64,000 bases of DNA, from NCBI GenBank assembly GCA_963750965.1, contig CAVVSK010000007.1, positions 1 to 64,000 on the forward strand, written 5' to 3'. This DNA comes from CANKHA01 sp963750965 (GTDB lineage: Bacteria > Pseudomonadota > Alphaproteobacteria > Rhizobiales > Xanthobacteraceae). Position 1 is the first letter of the stretch; each line of letters starts with the position of its first letter. Positions 16,923 to 26,420 of the stretch are shown one piece after another. A program made the position numbers and the translations under genes. Under the pieces are notes generated by a model that was not told where the DNA came from, made no database searches, and saw only the letters and a program-made list of their open reading frames with translations.

Positions 16923-18521
16923 CTATTGCTGCAGGCGCAGGCCCAACATGAAAATATTAGCCGAATAGTCCTCGCCAGCCTCGTTCGAGTCGCGCTGCTC
17001 GCGGCGGACCTCGCCCTTGATCTGAACGTTGCGATTCATCTTGTAGGTCAGGCCGGCCGCAGCAGACAGGCGGTGGTCAAGGCGCGACGAGCCGACATAA
17101 TCGTCGAGGCCGTAGCCGAATTTTAGCGTGCCGATCAGCCAGTAGCGGAAGGCGTGATCCACCTGGACGCCGAAGTCGCGCGAAAGCACGCCGGAGACAT
17201 CGGGGTCGGTACTTTCATAGACCTGAGTGCGTGCCGTGAAGGTGGCCTTGGTTAGAGCGGTCGCCGACCAGATCAGCGAAGCATCGGTGATGATGCCATT
17301 GAGATCCTGTAGCTGCGGATCTTCATACCTGCGGGTCATGTAACCGATGCTGACGTCGCCGGTCAGTTGCCGGCTCAACTCGAAACTCGTTCCGATGCGC
17401 GGTGTAAGGCCCTCTGAGTCGCGTTGGACGCCGAAGCTGTCGGTTGAAACGTCGTGCACCCGCTTGTCGACCGCGACCGCAACGAAGGGCTTGACGCCCG
17501 GCGTCATCTCGTAGCTGCCGCGCAATTCCAGCGCATAGGATGAAAAACTGCGGTCCTCGTTGCTGATGATCGTGCCGTCGGTCAACTCGGAATCTTCGTA
17601 GCGTGTGCGGTCGATGCTGGCCTTGCCGCCGATTTCCAGCCGGTTGAAACGATGGAACAGGCCGGCAGTGCCGCCAATGTTGGTGTAAAGCGTGGGCTCG
17701 GCAACATCGGCCACGAAATCCGGACTGCCAGGCGTATCGGTTGCAACCTTTAGACGGTTCTGCAGTTCGACCCGGGTCTGGCTCGTCACGTCGATGCGGC
17801 CATCCAATATCGATTCGAAATAGGGACGGTTGAGCGAGGGCTGTTCGGTATAGCCATCGTAGCTGCCGCGGATCTTGGCGCGGAATTCGTGCCGCTGCCA
17901 ATCGGACGTGGCCTGCAATTCCGGCGCTACGATATAGAAGGGTGAGGCCTTCGGCGTGGAATCGCGCCCAGGATTGCTGTCATGGCCAATGCTGAGGTCG
18001 ATCGCCGGACGCAGGATGAAAGAGCCGGCGCGAATGCCGAGTGGCTCGTACGGATCAATCTCCGGCTGCTTCGGCTTCGGCCGCGCCTGCGGAGGCGCAT
18101 AAGGCGGCGCGATCGACGCCATCGTGTCCGGATCAGCGGGTCGCTCGGGCAACGGCGTCGGCCGCAACGGCTGGACCGACGTGACCGGTGTCGTCAGCGC
18201 GGGCGGCAACGGCTGCCTCGCTTTCTTCCTCTCAAGGGCGGTTCGGGTTTTGAGGCGGGCATTCGTGGAATCGAAGCCGGTTTGGCCCGCGCCTTGAGCG
18301 GCTAGATTTCCCAAAGCCGGGGCATTCCCGCGGGCCAACGATGGCGGCTCGTTGTCGCCCTCCGGGATCAGCACGCCTTGGCCGCCTGGCGGATCGAACA
18401 TGCCGTATTCTGAGACGCCCGGCGACGCGGTCTGCGCCAGCGCGGCTGCCTCTAGCGCCACGGCGAGAAAGGCACCAAGGCCGAACGCTGCTGGGGCACG
18501 ACCTGGGATAAACCGCGGCAC
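16923..18521 (-). CDS. Outer-membrane beta-barrel protein
   Basis: About 532 aa. The GTG at 18521 is preferred to the ATG at 18605 because AGGAGG lies four bases upstream and a signal peptide follows at once (PRFIPGRAPAAFGLGAFLAVALEAAALAQ). A Pro-rich periplasmic segment (about 30-190) leads into a region of alternating aromatic/polar beta strands (about 190-532). It begins SFILRPAIDLSIGHDSNPG and ends with an aliphatic strand and a terminal Gln, as in outer-membrane barrels of the BBP2-like type in rhizobia. Galactoside or capsule export roles are sometimes proposed for such proteins; nothing here shows it. Confidence 0.72.
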   Translation of the reverse strand: MPRFIPGRAPAAFGLGAFLAVALEAAALAQTASPGVSEYGMFDPPGGQGVLIPEGDNEPPSLARGNAPALGNLAAQGAGQTGFDSTNARLKTRTALERKKARQPLPPALTTPVTSVQPLRPTPLPERPADPDTMASIAPPYAPPQARPKPKQPEIDPYEPLGIRAGSFILRPAIDLSIGHDSNPGRDSTPKASPFYIVAPELQATSDWQRHEFRAKIRGSYDGYTEQPSLNRPYFESILDGRIDVTSQTRVELQNRLKVATDTPGSPDFVADVAEPTLYTNIGGTAGLFHRFNRLEIGGKASIDRTRYEDSELTDGTIISNEDRSFSSYALELRGSYEMTPGVKPFVAVAVDKRVHDVSTDSFGVQRDSEGLTPRIGTSFELSRQLTGDVSIGYMTRRYEDPQLQDLNGIITDASLIWSATALTKATFTARTQVYESTDPDVSGVLSRDFGVQVDHAFRYWLIGTLKFGYGLDDYVGSSRLDHRLSAAAGLTYKMNRNVQIKGEVRREQRDSNEAGEDYSANIFMLGLRLQQ

Positions 18522-18756
18522 CAAACCTCCTGGCTCCGAGGTCGCCCCGCATGCGCTTTGCGAGGACCGAAATCGGCGCGAAATCAGCAAGTTGGCGCCA
18601 CCCACACGGCGCCCAAAAGGGATCGGGCCTGCTGGGCGGCAGGCCTTTGGTTAACGGAGTTAAAACGGTTATGGTTAATGAGACGTTGATGTTGCCCGTT
18701 CGCTCGCGAACCTTTCCCGTGGTAACTTGCGGCCGTCGAATCCCAACTGGAATCAC

Positions 18757-19770
18757 ATGGCGAAATCGAAAGCGCTCCGTCACAGCCGCGAACCGAATGA
18801 GCACGCCGGCGCCTTAATCGCCTCGGCGGTGCGCACGCTGGATGCGGAAGGCGGCGGCATCACCGCGCTTGCGGCCGCGCTCGGAGATGGACTGGGTGCG
18901 GCCTTCGTGGCTGCGGTGGAGCTGATCCGCGGGATCCGCGGGCGGCTGATCATCAGCGGGATGGGCAAGTCCGGCCATGTGGCGCACAAAATCGCGGCCA
19001 CGCTCGCCTCCACTGGCACGCCTTCCTTCTTCGTGCACCCCGCGGAAGCCGGTCACGGCGATCTCGGCATGATCACCCGCGACGACGCCATCATGGCGCT
19101 GTCCTGGTCGGGCGAAACGGCCGAGCTGAAAAACCTGATCGACTATTCCCGCCGCTTCCGTATCGGGCTGATCGCGGTGACCGCCAATTCGGAATCGACA
19201 CTCGGCCAGGCCGCCGATGTCGTACTCACGCTGCCGCAAGCACGCGAAGCCTGCCCACATAATCTGGCCCCTACCACCTCATCGCTGATGCAGCTTGTGC
19301 TCGGCGATGCGCTCGCGGTCGCGCTGCTGGAAAGCCGCGGCTTTACCGCCATCGATTTCGGCGTCCTGCATCCCGGCGGACAGCTCGGCGCGCAGCTCAG
19401 ATTTGTGCGCGACATCATGCACAAGGGCGACGCCATTCCACTCGCGCCGCTCGGCTCGCGCATGAGCGAGGCGATGGTGGAGATTTCTGCCAAGGGTTTC
19501 GGCTGCGTGGGAATTGTGGACGGCGCGGGCAAGCTAGCCGGCATCATTACCGATGGCGACCTGCGCCGTCACATGCGGCCGGATCTGCTGGAAGCGCGCG
19601 TGGAAGATGTGATGACCCCGCACCCAAAGACCATCAGTCCCACCCAGCTTGCCGCCGAGGCGCTGGAAATCCTCAACTCCTCCAAGATCACCGCGCTGAT
19701 GGTGGAGGAAGCCGGTACGCCGGTCGGCATCGTGCACTTCCACGACCTGCTGCGCGCCGGCGTGGCCTAA
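18757..19770 (+). CDS. kdsD: Arabinose-5-phosphate isomerase (KpsF/GutQ family)
   Basis: A 337-aa protein with an N-terminal SIS sugar-isomerase domain (GRLIISGMGKSGHVAHKIAATLAS, SWSGETAEL, ACPHNLAPTTSS) and two CBS domains (about 210-335, IMHKGDAIPL..., VMTPHPKTISP). It converts ribulose-5-phosphate to arabinose-5-phosphate for KDO and hence LPS synthesis. The ATG at 18757 gives the family's usual N terminus. It is divergent from the outer-membrane protein and followed immediately by a palindromic repeat block that could end transcription. Confidence 0.93.
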   Translation: MAKSKALRHSREPNEHAGALIASAVRTLDAEGGGITALAAALGDGLGAAFVAAVELIRGIRGRLIISGMGKSGHVAHKIAATLASTGTPSFFVHPAEAGHGDLGMITRDDAIMALSWSGETAELKNLIDYSRRFRIGLIAVTANSESTLGQAADVVLTLPQAREACPHNLAPTTSSLMQLVLGDALAVALLESRGFTAIDFGVLHPGGQLGAQLRFVRDIMHKGDAIPLAPLGSRMSEAMVEISAKGFGCVGIVDGAGKLAGIITDGDLRRHMRPDLLEARVEDVMTPHPKTISPTQLAAEALEILNSSKITALMVEEAGTPVGIVHFHDLLRAGVA

Positions 19771-19920
19771 GCGCATGATCCCGAAAAGTGGGAACCGGTC
19801 TTCGGACAAGATCATGCGCCATTTTTAAAAATGAGCGCGCGCACCGCAGATAAGTATACGCAATCTGCGCAAGCTAGATTGCTTTCCGCAAAACCGGTAT
19901 CCACTTTTGCTGGTCGCGCG
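19771..19920. repeat. Palindromic repeat block with AGTGGGAACCGGT-type core
   Basis: Unit 1 (19771-19819) is a long hairpin with arms GCGCATGATC / GATCATGCGC around CGAAAAGTGGGAACCGG. Next comes the 14-base palindrome CATTTTTAAAAATG (19820-19833) and then a second unit, inverted. It contains CGCAGAT-N11-ATCTGCG and the core CAAAACCGGTATCCACTTTTG and is bounded by GCGCGC arms. I recognise this core as a dispersed intergenic palindrome of Bradyrhizobium-type genomes. It fills the gap between convergent kdsD and the NfeD gene and could act as a bidirectional terminator. A related pair of units sits inside the gene at 31352-33550. Confidence 0.85.
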
Positions 19921-20364
19921 CTAAACCCGCTCCACAAACAGATTGGGCCCTTCCGCGCGCATAATCCTGACCTGACTGCCCGCCGGGCTGTCCGGTCCGC
20001 TCACCCGCCAGATCGTATCGTCGATGCGAACACGGCCGATGCCATCGACGATCGGATTTTCCAGGGTGAAAGTCCGGCCGATATAACTTTCGGGGCGGCG
20101 ATTGAGCAACGGCGCCTCGCTCGGTCGCTCAACTTTCGGCGCGTAGCGGCGCCAGACTGGAAGGAGCGCCAGCGACAACACCGCAAAGGCGAAGAGCTGG
20201 GCCTGCCAGGACCAGTCGACCGCGAAAGAGATTAATCCCACGGCTAGCGCGGCAAGGCCGAGCCAGAGCATGAAGGCGCCTGGAGCGGCCAGTTCGAGCG
20301 TCAGAAACACCGCGCCGAGAATAAGCCAGTTCCAGGCGCCGAGGGTGATGAGGTAGTCGATCAT
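19921..20364 (-). CDS. NfeD-family membrane protein
   Basis: A 147-aa protein with two to three hydrophobic helices (residues about 5-75, including WNWLILGAVFLTLELAAPGAFMLWLG cut by small loops) and a C-terminal OB-like domain (YIGRTFTLENPIVDGIGRVRIDD...WRVSGPDSPAGS). NfeD proteins pair with stomatin/SPFH proteins in membrane microdomains. Its ATG overlaps the upstream SPFH gene's stop by four bases, showing translational coupling and the standard partner arrangement. Confidence 0.92.
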   Translation of the reverse strand: MIDYLITLGAWNWLILGAVFLTLELAAPGAFMLWLGLAALAVGLISFAVDWSWQAQLFAFAVLSLALLPVWRRYAPKVERPSEAPLLNRRPESYIGRTFTLENPIVDGIGRVRIDDTIWRVSGPDSPAGSQVRIMRAEGPNLFVERV

Positions 20365-21365
20365 GCTGCGCTTCCGCCGCTCGCCGATCCGGCCGGCGGA
20401 ACGGTGGGCCGTCTGACCGGCGCCGGAGCGCTTCCCCCGCCATCACCGCCGAACGTCGCCTTGGCGATCTCCCCGATGCCGGCGAGCGAGCCCAGCACTT
20501 GCATGGCCTCGATTGGAATCATCAAGACTTTCTGATTGGGCGATTCGGCTATCTGCGCGAAAGCCTTCAAATATTTCTCCGCGATAAAATAGTTGAGTGC
20601 CGCGATGTCACCACGCGCCACCGCATTGCTCACCATCTCGGTCGCCTTGGCCTCGGCCTCGGCCAGGCGCTCGCGGCCTTCGGCATCGCGGAAGGCCGCT
20701 TCGCGACGGCCTTCCGCCTCCAGGATCTGCGACTGCTTGTCGCCTTCTGCCCGAAGAATTTCCGATGCGCGCTGGCCTTCCGCCTGCAGGATGTCGGCGC
20801 GTTTGACGCGTTCGGCCTTCATCTGCCGGCCCATGGCTTCGACCAAGTCTCGCGGCGGCACGATATCCTTGATCTCAATGCGGTTGACCTTTACGCCCCA
20901 GGGTGCGACCGCGGCATCGACCACCCGCAGCAGGCGCTCGTTGATCTCATCGCGATGCGACAGCACCTGGTCGAGATCCATCGAGCCCATGACGGAACGG
21001 ATGTTGGTCATGGTCAGCGTGACGATGGCCAGTTCGAGATTGTCTACCTCGTAGCTCGCCTTTGCCGCGTCGAACACCTGGAAGAAGGCGACGCCATCCA
21101 CCGTCACGGTGGCGTTGTCCTTGGTGATCACCTCCTGCTGCGGAATGTTGATCACCTGCTCCATCATGTTGACCTTGCGTCCGATACGGTCGAAGAACGG
21201 CACAATCACGTTGAGGCCAGGCAGCAGCGTGCGGGTGTAGCGACCGAAGCGTTCGACGGTCCAGTGATAGCCTTGCCCCGTCATTTTGACGGCGCCGATA
21301 AGCGTCAAAATGGCGAGAACAACAACCACCAGCACAAAGACGTTGATGCCGAGAAATAAATCCAT
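20361..21365 (-). CDS. SPFH/band-7 protein (paraslipin, QmcA type)
   Basis: A 334-aa stomatin-like membrane-scaffold protein: an N-terminal transmembrane anchor (MDLFLGINVFVLVVVVLAIL), an SPFH domain (about 30-200; VERFGRYTRTLLPGLNVIVPFFDRIG, WGVKVNRIEIKDIVPPRDL), an Ala/Glu-rich coiled coil (about 185-255) and a Pro/Gly tail. The start at 21365 has GGGGGA just upstream and opens with the membrane anchor. It forms a two-gene operon with NfeD. Confidence 0.93.
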   Translation of the reverse strand: MDLFLGINVFVLVVVVLAILTLIGAVKMTGQGYHWTVERFGRYTRTLLPGLNVIVPFFDRIGRKVNMMEQVINIPQQEVITKDNATVTVDGVAFFQVFDAAKASYEVDNLELAIVTLTMTNIRSVMGSMDLDQVLSHRDEINERLLRVVDAAVAPWGVKVNRIEIKDIVPPRDLVEAMGRQMKAERVKRADILQAEGQRASEILRAEGDKQSQILEAEGRREAAFRDAEGRERLAEAEAKATEMVSNAVARGDIAALNYFIAEKYLKAFAQIAESPNQKVLMIPIEAMQVLGSLAGIGEIAKATFGGDGGGSAPAPVRRPTVPPAGSASGGSAA

Positions 21366-21460
21366 CGCTTCCCCCCGGATGAATGCCGAATGACAAGGCT
21401 GCCGGAGTTCAGCGCGTATCACAAGCAAAATTAGCCGTGTCGGAGCAACGATATCCGAGC

Positions 21461-22513
21461 TTAAAGCCAGCCTTGCAGCTCGCGCAGCACAAGCTGGCTG
21501 ATCACGGTCATGCCCAGGTCGCTATCGTTCAAGCAGGGGATGGCGAAGAAATTGCTGCCGCCATGTTTTTTGAAGATGTGCGCGTTTTCGACCGCGATTT
21601 CTTCCAAGGTTTCCAAGCAATCCGCCGCGAAGCCCGGCGTGATCACGGCAAGATTCTTCACCCCATTCTCGGCCAGGGTTTTGACCGTCTCGTCGGTATA
21701 AGGCCTGATCCATTCGGTGCGGCCGAAACGCGACTGGAAGGTGAGCATGAATGATTTTTCGTCTAAGCCCAGGCTTTCACGCATCAGCCGCACCGTCTCA
21801 GCGCACTGCGCCTGATAGGGATCGCCCTTATCGACATATTCCTTCGGAATGCCGTGGAAGGACGCCAGGACGACGTCGGGCTGCCAGGGAAGTTTTGCAA
21901 GCTCTCGCGCCATCGAGGATACCAACGCGTCGATATAAACCAGGTCATTGTAATAGGGCGGCACGAAGCGGACCGCCGGTTGTTTTCGCATTGCCATCAG
22001 GGTGCGGAAGACCTCGTCGCCGACGGTCGCCGTGGTGGCCGCAGCATATTGCGGGTAGAGCGGCAGGATCAGGATGCGGTCGCAGCGCTGTTCAGCGAGC
22101 GCCGCCAGACGCGATGCGATGGACGGGTGGCCATACCGCATGGCCCAGTCCGTAACGATGCGCGCATCGATCCTCGCCAGCATGGCCGCAAGTTTTTCGC
22201 CCTGCGCGCGCGTGATGGTCTTTAGCGGCAACTCATTCTTCTCGCGGTTCCAGATCTTGTCGTAATCGCGGCCTTTTAGTTTCGGACGCAGCGTGAGAAT
22301 GCCAACATTGAAGATGAGCTTCCACAGCAGTGAATTGTCTTCGATCACGCGCCGGTCGGACAGAAATTCCTTCAGATAGCGCCGCATCGACCAGAAATCG
22401 GTCCCCTCCGGCGTGCCGAGATTGACGATCAGTACGCCGATGCGGGCGGAGCTGACGCCGGGCTGTTCGGCCTCGACAGCCGGCGCAAGGGCGGGAGCTT
22501 GGATTTGGGTCAT
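21461..22513 (-). CDS. hemH: Ferrochelatase
   Basis: A 350-aa enzyme that inserts Fe2+ into protoporphyrin IX, the last step of protoheme synthesis. Family motifs: GVLIVNLGTPEGTD, FLSDRRVI, LPLYPQYAAATT, and the active-site region VVLASFHGIPKEYVDKGDPY with the catalytic His. The C-terminal segment FAADCLETLEEIAVE carries the conserved Glu. Length is typical. It is monocistronic as far as visible, divergent from the small secreted protein gene. Confidence 0.95.
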   Translation of the reverse strand: MTQIQAPALAPAVEAEQPGVSSARIGVLIVNLGTPEGTDFWSMRRYLKEFLSDRRVIEDNSLLWKLIFNVGILTLRPKLKGRDYDKIWNREKNELPLKTITRAQGEKLAAMLARIDARIVTDWAMRYGHPSIASRLAALAEQRCDRILILPLYPQYAAATTATVGDEVFRTLMAMRKQPAVRFVPPYYNDLVYIDALVSSMARELAKLPWQPDVVLASFHGIPKEYVDKGDPYQAQCAETVRLMRESLGLDEKSFMLTFQSRFGRTEWIRPYTDETVKTLAENGVKNLAVITPGFAADCLETLEEIAVENAHIFKKHGGSNFFAIPCLNDSDLGMTVISQLVLRELQGWL

Positions 22514-22575
22514 GTGGATTTCATATCGCAGCGATCATTGTTACCATGGACGGAACCTACCTTGGGGGGAGACAA

Positions 22576-22839
22576 ATGAAATATCTAAAAATGGGTGGTT
22601 TGCTGCTCGTCGTGGCCCTCGCCGGCACGACGGCGGCCAGCGCGCAGGAGCCGACGACGGGCAATGTTTCGTGTGGCAAAAGCTGCTCCGCGACTTACAG
22701 AGCGTGCATAAAATCTTGCGTCGGGCGTGGTTCGCAGCCGACATGTACGGTGCCGTGCGCCCAAACAAGGAAGGGTTGCCTAACCACCGGCGAGTGGCAA
22801 ACGGCCAGCCGCCTCTGCACCGGCCTCAGAAAAAGATAA
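22576..22839 (+). CDS. Small secreted cysteine-rich protein (twin CX3C)
   Basis: An 87-aa predicted protein; GGGGGGAG sits four bases before the ATG. Residues 1-24 form a signal peptide (MGGLLLVVALAGTTAASAQE). The mature part of about 63 residues has eight cysteines spaced C-X3-C-X6-C-X3-C-X8-C-X3-C-X6-C-X12-C, so three CX3C pairs suited to disulfides across helical hairpins. I do not recognise the family. Basic residues are frequent. Periplasmic or extracellular location is inferred. An upstream in-frame ATG at 22546 lacks an SD and is rejected. Confidence 0.7.
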   Translation: MKYLKMGGLLLVVALAGTTAASAQEPTTGNVSCGKSCSATYRACIKSCVGRGSQPTCTVPCAQTRKGCLTTGEWQTASRLCTGLRKR

Positions 22840-22849
22840 AGGTCGCCGG

Positions 22850-25800
22850 CTATTCGGCGGCCTTGAGGAAGGACGACGCGCCGGCGCGGAACTGCTCCAG
22901 CAGCGCCGCTTCCTCGGCCTTGGCGGCCGTAAGGTGCCGCGTCTTAACGTGGCCGAAGCCGCGGATTTTTTCTGGGATCGCGGCGAGACCGGTGGCGAGA
23001 TGGTGATTGTGGGGCGCGAGCCTTGGCATGATCTCGTTCAACATGGCCTCATAATCCGCGATCAGCCTGCGTTCGGTTTTGCGCTCGCGCGTATAGCCGA
23101 ACGGGTCGAAGGCAGTTCCGCGCAGGAATTTCAGCTTCGCCAGCGCGCGGAATACCGGCAGGACCCAGCCGCCGAACGTGAGCTTGCGCGGCAGGCCGGT
23201 GGCACGGTCGCGCGGTGCGAACAGCGGCGGCGCCAGATGGAATTGAAGCCGAAGATCGCCCTCGAAGTCACCTTTCAGCTGCCGCATGAAGGAGGCGTCG
23301 GCGTAAAGTCGCGCCACTTCATACTCATCCTTGTAGGCCATCAGCTTGAAGAGATAGCGCGCGACCGCTTCGGCAAAGCCGCATTTGCCCGGCGCCTGCG
23401 CGGCTTCCGCAGCCCTGGCACGCTCGACCATGGTGTGGTAGCGCGCAGCATAGGCGGCGTTCTGATAGTCGCTGAGGAAAGCTACCCGCCTCCCGACCAT
23501 TTCATCGAAAGATTGCGACAGGCGTTGATCCTCCGCGCTTTCTTCCGTCAGGGGGCGCAGCAGGCTCTCGATCTTGGCGGGGTCGGCAGCGGCCAGACGG
23601 CCCCAGCGGAACGCCGCATGATTCATCGCCACTGCTTCGCCGTTGAGCGCGATCGCCTGTTCGATCGCCGCGGCCGACAGCGGCAGCGTGCCGAGCTGAT
23701 AGGCATAGCCAAGCAGGAAAATATTGGCGCCGATAGAATTTCCGAGAAGCCCGCTTGCGATCCGGGTGGCATCGACGAAATGGCAGCATTCGCGGCCGGC
23801 TGCCTCGGTGATGGCGCGTTCGATGCGCTTTGCGGGCAATGTGAAGTCGGCATCGCGGGTGAAATCACCCGGCAGGAATTCCGCAAGATTCACCACCACG
23901 CGCGTGCGGCCCTCGCTCACCGCCGCCAATACATTCTTGCTGCCCGCCACCACGATATCACCGCCGAGCACGAGATCGGCCCCTCCGGGCGGAACGCGGA
24001 TGGCATGGATATCTTCGGGCCGTGCCGCAATGCGGATATGGCTGTGCACCGGACCGCCCTTCTGCGCCAGGCCTGACATGTCGATGACACCGGCGCCCAG
24101 GCCTTCCAGATGCGCCGCCATGCCCAGAATGCCGCCGATGGTGACGACCCCCGTGCCGCCGATGCCGGTGACGATGATGCGGTAAGGCACGTTCAGCGAC
24201 GGCAGCGATGGCGGCGGCAGGTCAGGCAGCGTCAGGCCTTCGATCGCAGCACCGCGCCGCTTTGGCTTGCCGCCGTGCACGGTGACCAGCGACGGGCAGA
24301 AGCCTTTCAGGCAGGAGTAATCCTTGTTGCAACTCGACTGGTCGATCTTGCGCTTGCGGCCGAACTCGGTTTCCAGGGGCTGGATCGAAACGCAGTTCGA
24401 CTGCACCCCGCAATCGCCGCAGCCTTCGCATATCAGCTCATTGATGATAACGCGTTTGTCGGGATCGGGATAAAGGCCGCGCTTCCTTCGGCGGCGTTTT
24501 TCGGCGGCGCAGGTCTGGTCGTAGATCAGCACCGTGACGCCCGGTATGGCGGCAAGCTCGGTCTGCACAGCCATCAGCTCGTCGCGGTGATGAATGCTGA
24601 CGCCGCGCGGCCAATCCTCGCTCTTGGAGTATTTCTCCGGCGCATCGGTGACCACCACCACGCGCGCGGCGGCTTCACCCACCATCTGCTTGGCAATCAG
24701 CGGTACGGTCAGCTTGCCGTCGTTGGCCTGGCCGCCAGTCATGGCGACAGCGTCGTTGAACAGGATCTTGTAGGTGACGTTGATGTCGGCCGCGACCGCG
24801 GCGCGGATCGCGAGGCTACCGGAATGGTTATAGGTACCGTCGCCAATATTTTGGAAGACGTGGTTGCGCGTGGAGAACAGCGCTTCGCCCATCCAGTTGG
24901 CGCCCTCGCCGCCCATTTGGGTAAAGCCGAGCGTCGAGCGATCCATCCATTGCGCCATGTAGTGACAGCCGATGCCGGCATAGGCGCGCATGCCTTCCGG
25001 CACGACCGTGGACGTATTGTGCGGGCAGCCGGAGCAGAAATAGGCCCGGCGGCTGGCGACCTCCTCGCCTTCGCTCAGCCGCTGGCGCATTTGCCTGAGC
25101 GCGGTGACGCGGGCGGCGAGATCAGGCTGCGGCGCAAATTTCAAGACGCGATCGCCAATGCAGGTCGCGACGGCCGTTACATCGAGCGCACCTTTGGCGG
25201 AGAACAGCGCACGCTCTTCCTCGTCCTTCTTGCCGATGACGATTGGCTGATTGGCCGTGCCGTAAAGCAGTGCGCGCAGCTGCGTCTCGACCAGCGCCTC
25301 TTTTTCTTCGACGACGATGATGAGGTCGAGGCCGCGCGCGAAGGCGACCATCTCATCGCGAATGAGCGGCCAGGCGCAGCCTAGCTTCAGCAGACGCAGA
25401 CCGAGGTTGTTGCACGCTACCTCGTCGAGACCGAGCTCGTCGAATGCCTGGCGCACATCGCTATAAGCTTTGCCGACGGTGATGATGCCGATTTTCGCCG
25501 TGCGGCCGCCGGACGTGACGGTGCGGGTCAGTGAATTGGCGCGCAGGAAAGCGGAAATGGCGTCGCGCTTGAAATCGTAGAGCCGCGCCTCCTGCACCGG
25601 CACCGGATCCCGCAGGCGGATATGCAGGCCGCCCTGCGGCATGGCGAAGTCCGTCGGCGTGACGAAATTCATGCGGCCGAGACTGCCGTCGACAATGCCG
25701 GTGGCCTCCACGGTGTCCTGCATCACTTTCATCGCCGCCCAACAGCCGGTGAAGCGGGACATCGCCCAGCCATAAAGACCGTAATCCAGGATTTCCTGCA

Positions 25801-26326
25801 GATTGGCCGGCACCAGCACCGGGATCAACACGTCGACAAAACGGAATTCCGATTGATGCGCGGTGGTGGAAGATGACGCGGTGTGATCGTCACCGGCTAC
25901 GGCCAGCACGCCGCCATGCGGGGAGGTGCCGGCGAGATTGGCATGGCGGAAGACGTCTCCGGCGCGGTCGACGCCCGGGCCCTTGCCGTACCACATCCCG
26001 AACACGCCGTCGTATTTGCCCTCGCCGCGCAACTCCGCCTGCTGGGTTCCCCACAGCGCAGTCGCTGCGAGGTCTTCATTGATGCCGGGCTGAAAGCGGA
26101 TATGTGCAGGGTCAAGGAATTTTTGCGCGCGCTCGAGCTGCTGGTCGAGGCCGCCGAGCGGGGAGCCACGATAGCCGGTGACCAGGCCCGCGGTATTCAG
26201 ACCGGAGCGGCGGTCGTGCTCGCGCTGCATCAGGCACAGGCGGACCAGCGCCTGAAAGCCGGTGACGAACACCCGGCTTTGCGTCAAATCGTATTTATCG
26301 TCGAGCGTGACGTGCCTGAGCGCCAT
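22850..26326 (-). CDS. Indolepyruvate:ferredoxin oxidoreductase (fused alpha/beta/gamma type)
   Basis: An 1158-aa fused 2-oxoacid oxidoreductase that turns aryl pyruvates into acyl-CoA with reduction of ferredoxin. The start MALRHVTLDDKYDL at 26326 is the family N terminus; an upstream ATG adds an unlikely Ser/Cys stretch. Domains: pyrimidine-binding region (about 10-230), TPP-binding region (about 400-650; CSGCPHNTSTVVPEG, GGEGANWMGEALFS, GDGTYNHSGS). Fe-S cysteines follow (CEGCGDCGVQSNC, CNKDYSCLKGFCPS), then a gamma domain from IIVTGIGGTGVVTIGGILG. It is divergent from the nitrile hydratase genes, 94 bases apart. Confidence 0.92.
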   Translation of the reverse strand: MALRHVTLDDKYDLTQSRVFVTGFQALVRLCLMQREHDRRSGLNTAGLVTGYRGSPLGGLDQQLERAQKFLDPAHIRFQPGINEDLAATALWGTQQAELRGEGKYDGVFGMWYGKGPGVDRAGDVFRHANLAGTSPHGGVLAVAGDDHTASSSTTAHQSEFRFVDVLIPVLVPANLQEILDYGLYGWAMSRFTGCWAAMKVMQDTVEATGIVDGSLGRMNFVTPTDFAMPQGGLHIRLRDPVPVQEARLYDFKRDAISAFLRANSLTRTVTSGGRTAKIGIITVGKAYSDVRQAFDELGLDEVACNNLGLRLLKLGCAWPLIRDEMVAFARGLDLIIVVEEKEALVETQLRALLYGTANQPIVIGKKDEEERALFSAKGALDVTAVATCIGDRVLKFAPQPDLAARVTALRQMRQRLSEGEEVASRRAYFCSGCPHNTSTVVPEGMRAYAGIGCHYMAQWMDRSTLGFTQMGGEGANWMGEALFSTRNHVFQNIGDGTYNHSGSLAIRAAVAADINVTYKILFNDAVAMTGGQANDGKLTVPLIAKQMVGEAAARVVVVTDAPEKYSKSEDWPRGVSIHHRDELMAVQTELAAIPGVTVLIYDQTCAAEKRRRRKRGLYPDPDKRVIINELICEGCGDCGVQSNCVSIQPLETEFGRKRKIDQSSCNKDYSCLKGFCPSLVTVHGGKPKRRGAAIEGLTLPDLPPPSLPSLNVPYRIIVTGIGGTGVVTIGGILGMAAHLEGLGAGVIDMSGLAQKGGPVHSHIRIAARPEDIHAIRVPPGGADLVLGGDIVVAGSKNVLAAVSEGRTRVVVNLAEFLPGDFTRDADFTLPAKRIERAITEAAGRECCHFVDATRIASGLLGNSIGANIFLLGYAYQLGTLPLSAAAIEQAIALNGEAVAMNHAAFRWGRLAAADPAKIESLLRPLTEESAEDQRLSQSFDEMVGRRVAFLSDYQNAAYAARYHTMVERARAAEAAQAPGKCGFAEAVARYLFKLMAYKDEYEVARLYADASFMRQLKGDFEGDLRLQFHLAPPLFAPRDRATGLPRKLTFGGWVLPVFRALAKLKFLRGTAFDPFGYTRERKTERRLIADYEAMLNEIMPRLAPHNHHLATGLAAIPEKIRGFGHVKTRHLTAAKAEEAALLEQFRAGASSFLKAAE

Positions 26327-26420
26327 TTCGCGCCGGGACCTCCGGGAGCCAGTGTGCCCGCCTGCGGGAACCACTGCCAGGGGGTTGATACAGACCGATG
26401 ATTGCGGCAGCAATAACGAT

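Noticed and set aside
18650..18700. CtrA-like TTAA repeats before kdsD
   Set aside because: The spacing is TTAA-N5-TTAA rather than N7, and the other TTAA copies do not form a full site.
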